A DNA stretch of 29,747 nt from the NCBI GenBank assembly GCA_964495705.1, contig CAZBWS010000021.1, positions 1 to 29,747 on the forward strand. The letters run 5' to 3'. Below the pieces are notes generated by a model. It was not told the DNA's origin. It searched no databases and saw only the letters and a program-made list of their open reading frames with translations. Positions 25,482 through 29,747 of the stretch are shown here, piece after piece (positions within the stretch are counted from its first letter, which is position 1; each line of letters opens with the position of its first letter). Source of the DNA: CAZBWS01 sp964495705. Lineage in GTDB: Bacteria; Pseudomonadota; Gammaproteobacteria; HTCC5015. A program made the translations under genes and the position numbers.

Positions 25482-25488
25482 GATAAAA

Positions 25489-26106
25489 TTAAGCGTGGTC
25501 CTTGTGTGTATGTACATGGCCACGGAATACAACAACATGCAGTATTGCACCCGCAACAAGGGCCTCGAACAAACTGAAATAAACACCGTGTAACAAATAG
25601 GCAAAGGACTGACCAACGCTATAGCCGACAATGCTCGCAAACGCGACTAAAACTAAGGTTAAGATCGCAATGGCGCGCCCAAAGCTAGGGGATACCAGAG
25701 ACCATATTAACTGCCCTACAGGCAGACGGTGCAAAATCACTAGAGCCGGCAAGGCGCCATGACTAAGTAGAGAAGAGTTTTCTGTTAACGATAAACCATC
25801 TAATAGAGCGTGTATTATCAGACCTAACATGCCTAGGCTCAACGTCGCCATATGTACTTTTTCTGCGGCTTTATGCAAGGCCTTCTCTGCCAGCGTCGGC
25901 ACGGCAAAACCTAATAACAGCAAAACCAAGACGGGCCAGCCTGCATGTTCGAAGCTTTCAGGTATAACGTGTAAAAATAACACTGCGGCAATTGCGACAA
26001 ATGTCAGCCTGTCCAGCCACATCAAAACCCATGGCTTTTGACTTAACAGCTTTGACAATACAGGGCCAACAGCAAGTAAAGCAATACTAAGAATGAGTAA
26101 CAACAT
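25489..26106 (-). CDS. ZIP-like divalent metal transporter, divergent
   Basis: 205 residues from ATG 26106 (a TTG at 26112 would add two), nearly all membrane helices, about seven. Motifs recall ZIP/ZupT metal transporters: HALLDG (99-104) stands where ZIPs have HNxxDG/HNFPEG, and HRLPVG (126-131) where they have HEIPEG. LFLHVIPE (43-50) and FEALVAGAILHVVV (180-193) fit neighbouring helices, and the tail HVHTHKDHA is His-rich. Loss of the second-motif acidic residues means transport may be altered or absent. The protein is shorter than usual ZIPs (about 250-300). Inner membrane; zinc, iron or manganese is possible but cannot be chosen. Confidence 0.7.
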   Translation of the reverse strand: MLLLILSIALLAVGPVLSKLLSQKPWVLMWLDRLTFVAIAAVLFLHVIPESFEHAGWPVLVLLLLGFAVPTLAEKALHKAAEKVHMATLSLGMLGLIIHALLDGLSLTENSSLLSHGALPALVILHRLPVGQLIWSLVSPSFGRAIAILTLVLVAFASIVGYSVGQSFAYLLHGVYFSLFEALVAGAILHVVVFRGHVHTHKDHA

Positions 26107-26201
26107 GTTCAAGCCGACGATTTACGAAGGCGAATATTAGCATACCCGTACTCTATAACATAACAAAAGGAGCTCAGGCATCTACCTCAAAAACAAGCCC
26201 C

Positions 26202-27215
26202 CTACTCTTCAGGTCGTATACACTCTTTAGCTTCAGGTGTTTTACGGCAACGTAATTTGCGTAGAATTTTCAACATACGGGCATCGTAAATGCCTTCATC
26301 ACGTAAGCGTATACGTGCCAAACGTAGAGCCTCATTAAACTCTTCAACCTCGTGCTTAGGGGGACGGACCCAAAATTGTTTTTCAATCTTTGATTCGGCC
26401 TTCAACGCAACTTCAATGGTTTGATCAAACCAATCTAAAACGACTTCTCTTGCTTGTTGACCAAAGCCTTCAGGGAAGGCTCCTTTGCGTGTAACCATTT
26501 GCAATGTCAATTGGTTAATGGGCTGCGTAATAATACCACCATCAGGCTCTAAGCCCTTATACAGTTCCAAGGGTTCATATACCGCTGCTGGAGCAAAAAC
26601 AACGTCAGCTCGATCACGTTTGAACTTATTAGCAAAGGTGCTGGTATCGGCATTGACAGCTTTACCACCGACTTGAGCAACCATCGAAGAGGACACTTTA
26701 TCCCCATACATGACTATAATTCTACGCCCGCGCATCGAATCCACAGTCACCCATGAGCGGTTTTTCAAATGGATAAATACAGCACCCGCAGGGAATACCC
26801 CTGTAACCTCATAATCACCCTGGATAAATAACTTACTCGCCTTAGGCTGGGCTAAGGTTTCCAGAACCACACGCATTGCATCGTAGTCATGAATGGCACC
26901 TACAGCCTCTAGCGTGGAGGAAAATAAGTTAAATTCACGAACCTTAATACCTGTAAGAATAGCTGCGTCACATAAACCTGCCTTAAGATCCTGAACCGCA
27001 GCAGCTTCTGTCGTATAGGGGTATAGCTTAAGATCTACACCGAGTGTCAAAAACTCTGTGGCGATATCTTTAGCCATACTGAAAATATCGCCATCTCGAC
27101 CAACAGGGTCAAATACGCAGACATATTGTTTTTTAGCTGCTTGAACCTGTGCTGACAACAGCAAGGCAATAACAACTGATATCCAGAGCAAGCTTCTCAA
27201 ACGTACATCCCCCAT
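26202..27215 (-). CDS. Putative periplasmic solute-binding protein (DUF6091/TRAP-like)
   Basis: 337 residues with an N-terminal signal peptide (WISVVIALLLSAQVQA). The mature protein opens YVCVFDPVGRDGDIFSMAKD and continues with LKAGLCDAAILTGIKVREFN, EVTGVFPAGAVFIHLKNRSW, APAAVYEPLELYKGLEPDGG and an end KILRKLRCRKTPEAKECIRPE. I recall this set from proteins annotated as putative solute-binding protein, DUF6091, distantly related to TRAP receptor proteins; that family name is from memory. No permease is adjacent. Start uncertain: ATG 27215 lies over a weak site, while a TTG six codons on has GGGGGA before it and would leave a cleaner signal peptide. Ligand unknown. Confidence 0.75.
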   Translation of the reverse strand: MGDVRLRSLLWISVVIALLLSAQVQAAKKQYVCVFDPVGRDGDIFSMAKDIATEFLTLGVDLKLYPYTTEAAAVQDLKAGLCDAAILTGIKVREFNLFSSTLEAVGAIHDYDAMRVVLETLAQPKASKLFIQGDYEVTGVFPAGAVFIHLKNRSWVTVDSMRGRRIIVMYGDKVSSSMVAQVGGKAVNADTSTFANKFKRDRADVVFAPAAVYEPLELYKGLEPDGGIITQPINQLTLQMVTRKGAFPEGFGQQAREVVLDWFDQTIEVALKAESKIEKQFWVRPPKHEVEEFNEALRLARIRLRDEGIYDARMLKILRKLRCRKTPEAKECIRPEE

Positions 27216-27317
27216 CCATACCTACAGGCTTTAAATCAATATCTTTAAAGTATTATGAGTGACTTTATACACGTAAAATAAGTTAAACAATAGTCCTAGA
27301 AGAGGCTCTAGAGTAAA

Positions 27318-28232
27318 TTATTGAGCTTTATTCGCATTTTTAATAATCAAGTCAGCGTAATAAGGGCAAAGCCCATCAGGAAGGTCATGTCCCATGCCAT
27401 CAATAATTTGTAAATTAGCGCCTGGAATTGCGCGTGCAGAATCCAAACCACCCGCTAAGGGGACCAATTTATCTTTGTTGCCATGTATTACGAGTGTAGG
27501 GGCAATAATAGCCTTTAAATTGGCAGCAAAACCACCCGTAGCCATAACAGCCAAGCTGTGTCTTGCCGCGCCCTCTGGGCGAAATGAGCGTTTATAGCTT
27601 TTCTCTGCTCGCTCTGCCACGAGGCTCTCATTAATATGATGATCTGGGCTTTTAATCATACCCCACAAGGTCATTCTATTGCGCACAGCACTGGCTGCAT
27701 CTACAACACGCTCCCCTGTTATACCCGCTATATGAAATAATACTCGCATATCTGGAGTGGGCAAATGAGGTTCATTGGTATTTGACATAATAGACGTCAA
27801 GCTTAAAACTCGCTCAGGGTAAGTAGCCGCTAATAGCTGGGCGATCATTCCTCCCATTGAGGCCCCGACAATATGAGCTTGTTGAATTTTTAACTGGTTG
27901 AGTAAAAGCACTGTATCAGCAGCCATATCGTGCAGATCATAAGGGGCCTCGATTTTCATGCGAAGCTTAGAGCGGATAAAATTTTCCAATGTTTTAAGGG
28001 GCTTAGACATGGTAACGACAGAGGACAAGCCGATATCACGGTTATCAAAGCGAATCACTCGATAACCTTTAGTTTCTAGGGTTTCACAAAGTAGCTCTGG
28101 CCAAACCGTTAACTGTGCCCCCAAACCCATAATGAGTACCATTGCAGGTGCGTTCACATCCCCCCTATCTTCATAGAAAAGCTCTAGACCTGGAACGCTC
28201 ACAACGCCCGTTCTTATTTTCACCTTAGCCAC
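27318..28232 (-). CDS. Alpha/beta hydrolase
   Basis: 304 residues, cytoplasmic, with the full catalytic triad of the fold: nucleophile S125 in GASMGG, acid D254 in HGNKDKLVP, and H282 in GMGHDLP. The oxyanion segment LIMGLGAQ (33-40) and FDNRDIGLSS are typical of the esterase group annotated as alpha/beta fold hydrolase or EstA-like. The substrate cannot be inferred. The GTG start at 28232 has GGAGG five bases upstream. It follows the TetR gene by 22 bases, so it is the likely target and operon partner of that regulator. Confidence 0.9.
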   Translation of the reverse strand: MAKVKIRTGVVSVPGLELFYEDRGDVNAPAMVLIMGLGAQLTVWPELLCETLETKGYRVIRFDNRDIGLSSVVTMSKPLKTLENFIRSKLRMKIEAPYDLHDMAADTVLLLNQLKIQQAHIVGASMGGMIAQLLAATYPERVLSLTSIMSNTNEPHLPTPDMRVLFHIAGITGERVVDAASAVRNRMTLWGMIKSPDHHINESLVAERAEKSYKRSFRPEGAARHSLAVMATGGFAANLKAIIAPTLVIHGNKDKLVPLAGGLDSARAIPGANLQIIDGMGHDLPDGLCPYYADLIIKNANKAQ

Positions 28233-28254
28233 TCAAGCCTCCATCGAAATAGTG

Positions 28255-28773
28255 TTATTTAATAGCCAGCGCAAAGTGACTGTGATCATTTAGTGCCTTA
28301 CTAATCATCATAGCTCCCTCTAGCAAACTAACAGTCACAATGGCGGCCTGCTCAGGATTATCTTCACCATTCAATGTGTGTGCTTTTTTCAACCAATTTA
28401 AGTTCTCATTGAAAAAGCGTTTTACTTCAATGCGCACCTTGTCTGGCAAACTATCGCCCTGAGCACCCAATAGACCGCATAAACACATTTTATTATCGGT
28501 TAATAAGGCATTATGAAATAGGCCTGTATACGTGCTGATAGGGTCTCCGCCATTAACTTTAATTAGGGATGGATCCCCTAGTGCGGTCAAAAACGCATCC
28601 GTATATTGATGAGCAAGTTCCGCGCCTAAGTCCGCCTTAGTCGGAAAATGATAGTGAACACTTGCGCTTTTTATGCCCACTTCATTGGCAAGTTCTCGAA
28701 AACTAAAATTATCGTAACCCCCAAGTCGAACTCTGCTTTCAGCTGCTTTCAAAAGAGCTTGTTTTTTACTCAT
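28255..28773 (-). CDS. TetR-family transcriptional regulator
   Basis: 172 residues from ATG 28773 (AGGAAG seven bases upstream). The open frame extends 20 residues further, but that part is unlike the family. The N-terminal helix-turn-helix reads YDNFSFRELANEVGIKSASVHYHFPTKADL, a standard TetR pattern. The C-terminal ligand domain contains a CLCGLLGAQ segment seen in the TetR group close to YcfQ/AcuR-type regulators. Probably represses its own operon with the downstream hydrolase and perhaps the divergent VOC gene; inducer unknown. Confidence 0.92.
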   Translation of the reverse strand: MSKKQALLKAAESRVRLGGYDNFSFRELANEVGIKSASVHYHFPTKADLGAELAHQYTDAFLTALGDPSLIKVNGGDPISTYTGLFHNALLTDNKMCLCGLLGAQGDSLPDKVRIEVKRFFNENLNWLKKAHTLNGEDNPEQAAIVTVSLLEGAMMISKALNDHSHFALAIK

Positions 28774-28880
28774 AGCATTACTTCCTATCAATTTTGTTAA
28801 ATTATCAACCGCCAGCCATATCTTTACAAGCAAAGCTAGGGAGCCTATTAATTTACAAATTATTAAGATGATAGAATAAC

Positions 28881-28925
28881 ATTGACCGCCTACCTATTGA
28901 TAGACAATACTTCATATTGTAAATA
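28881..28925 (+). promoter_or_regulatory. Candidate promoter with operator-like repeat for the VOC gene
   Basis: TTGATA (28897-28902) and TAAATA (28920-28925) are 17 bases apart and could be -35 and -10. The -35 lies in CTATTGATAG, a short palindrome, and CTATCAAT recurs at about 28793 close to the TetR start. These could be TetR half-sites. Prediction by eye only. Confidence 0.4.
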
Positions 28926-28986
28926 ATAAAAGAATTTCAATTAGCCTTAATACTTAAGGTTAAAACTCAAAAAAATAGGTAATAAA

Positions 28987-29355
28987 ATGATTGGTTACAC
29001 AACAATTGGTTCTAAAGATCTAAACAAAGCAGCGTCTTTTTACAATGAGCTATTGAGCTTAGTCAACGGGAAGATATTAATGGATATGGAGCGTATTAAA
29101 TTTTATGGCACAGACGCTGGTGGTTCAATGTTAGCAATTTGTACACCTGCTGATGAGGGCATACAGAGTTGCGGTAATGGACAAATGGTCGCCATTCCTG
29201 GCGGCTCTCCTGAAGGCGCTGAAGCACTTTACAATAAAGCGATAGAGTTAGGCGCAAGCTGTGCCGGCGCGCCCGGTCAACGCGTTGATTTTTTCTATGG
29301 CGCTTATGTCCATGATCTAGATGGCAATAAGCTGTGCTTCTTCCATATGACTTAA
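28987..29355 (+). CDS. VOC-family (glyoxalase-like) protein
   Basis: 122 residues with the vicinal-oxygen-chelate fold: MIGYTTIGSKDLNKAASFYNELL opens the first repeat, and AYVHDLDGNKLCFFHM closes the second, where the conserved D-P/L-D-G-N motif precedes the metal-ligand strand. It resembles lactoylglutathione-lyase-like proteins of the small single-domain type, not GloA itself. Reaction unknown; glutathione-linked detoxification is possible, with gshA a few kb away, but this is guesswork. AGGT lies upstream of ATG 28987. Divergent from the TetR gene. Confidence 0.88.
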   Translation: MIGYTTIGSKDLNKAASFYNELLSLVNGKILMDMERIKFYGTDAGGSMLAICTPADEGIQSCGNGQMVAIPGGSPEGAEALYNKAIELGASCAGAPGQRVDFFYGAYVHDLDGNKLCFFHMT

Positions 29356-29358
29356 ACT

Positions 29359-29413
29359 AAAAAATTTAGCCTAGAGACAAACTACTGCTCAATGTAGCTT
29401 ATATCTAGGCTAA
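29359..29413 (-). terminator. Rho-independent terminator of the L31 gene
   Basis: TTAGCCTAGA (29366-29375) and TCTAGGCTAA (29404-29413) make a perfect 10-bp stem with an inner CTAC/GTAG pairing. On the minus strand it is followed by ATTTTTTAG. It may also stop plus-strand transcription from the VOC gene, but less efficiently. Confidence 0.8.
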
Positions 29414-29440
29414 GCTACCTAGCGTAAACGATGAGTTTTA

Positions 29441-29644
29441 CTATCCATTTCTCTGATACTTTTCATAATATTTATTAACTTGGCTAGTATTTTCTTTAAT
29501 TCTGGTTTTGCCCGTATAAGCTGGGTGACAGCTAGAGCACACATCTACTGAGTTTTTGGCCTCTCGACTGGTGGATCGTGTTTGATATTCCGCCCCACAA
29601 CTGCATGTAAATGTCGAATCTTTGTATTCATGTTTACTTTTCAT
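29441..29644 (-). CDS. rpmE: Ribosomal protein L31, divergent zinc-binding form
   Basis: 67 residues with four Cys in the L31 zinc pattern (C14, C16, C36, C39) in FTCSCGAEYQTRST and DVCSSCHPAYTGK, followed by a VNKYYEKY end resembling the RVxxFxxRF tail. The usual opening MKxxIHPxY is changed to MKSKHEY and the C-terminus is short, so this may be a paralog beside a standard rpmE elsewhere in the genome. AGGAG precedes the ATG. It has its own terminator and a palindrome in its upstream region, so it is an independent unit. Confidence 0.85.
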   Translation of the reverse strand: MKSKHEYKDSTFTCSCGAEYQTRSTSREAKNSVDVCSSCHPAYTGKTRIKENTSQVNKYYEKYQRNG

Positions 29645-29696
29645 GTCTTAATCTCCTGTCATCATATGTATACATCTAAATATCACCCACCAATAC

Positions 29697-29712
29697 TACC
29701 TACCAGTAGGTA
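29697..29712. promoter_or_regulatory. Palindrome upstream of the L31 gene, possible operator
   Basis: TACCTAC and GTAGGTA flank a two-base centre (CA), a perfect 7+7 palindrome about 53 bases upstream of the L31 start. Size and symmetry fit a dimeric repressor site. It does not resemble the usual Zur box. The regulator is unknown. Confidence 0.45.
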
Positions 29713-29747
29713 TATTATCAAGTTAATGTACGCCTTAAGATTAACAG

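Noticed and set aside
28774..28833. Twenty-residue N-terminal extension of the TetR protein
   Set aside because: ATG 28773 has a good ribosome site (AGGAAG) and gives the normal TetR length before the helix-turn-helix.

Overview
The window reads as a chromosomal, core-genome segment of a marine-type gammaproteobacterium, near Pseudomonadales/Cellvibrionales. The evidence is the gene order ftsK-lolA-rarA-crcB-serS with trxB divergent from ftsK, aat close to trxB, dnaX-ybaB-recR, a bacterial 4.5S SRP RNA just upstream of dnaX, and proteobacterial-type GshA and RimO. Genus-level assignment is not possible by eye. I see no tRNA, rRNA, insertion sequence, prophage or CRISPR array. Coding density is high and no gene-free stretch exceeds about 300 bases, apart from a 100-N scaffold gap (5589-5688) that interrupts lolA.

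Layout. 1-8126, mostly minus strand: serS (missing only its last codons), crcB coupled to an exported protein of unknown function, a plus-strand SlyD-like isomerase, a response regulator with a dead GGDEF domain, rarA, lolA (only its signal peptide visible) and ftsK. 8370-12029, plus strand: trxB, a FemAB/GNAT-like protein (COG3146 type), aat and an M48 lipoprotein peptidase. 12045-15962, minus strand: a possible small membrane protein, thrC (short form), hom and alaC, a branch from aspartate and pyruvate to threonine and alanine. 16092-20113, minus strand: an exported DUF1330-like protein, a HIT protein, recR, ybaB, dnaX and the SRP RNA. 20213-25481: a REC-PAS-GGDEF-EAL protein, rimO and gshA. 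25489-29644: a ZIP-like transporter, a putative solute-binding protein, an alpha/beta hydrolase with its TetR regulator, a VOC protein and a divergent ribosomal protein L31.

The most striking signal is not a gene. The 10-mer ATGCGGATAG, often followed by GCT and preceded by A, occurs nine times exactly in under 30 kb, against roughly 0.06 expected for any given 10-mer on both strands. It lies in coding and intergenic DNA, on both strands and in several reading frames, and once as an inverted pair forming a hairpin between crcB and serS. This is the behaviour of DNA uptake sequences in Neisseriaceae and Pasteurellaceae, but the sequence differs from those I know. I propose it as a candidate uptake signal, or another genome-wide short signal, in this lineage.

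A second well-supported regulatory element is a dnaX -1 frameshift site (AAAAAAG with an upstream GGGAG and an immediate -1 frame stop). It should give a gamma subunit of about 460 residues beside the 689-residue tau.
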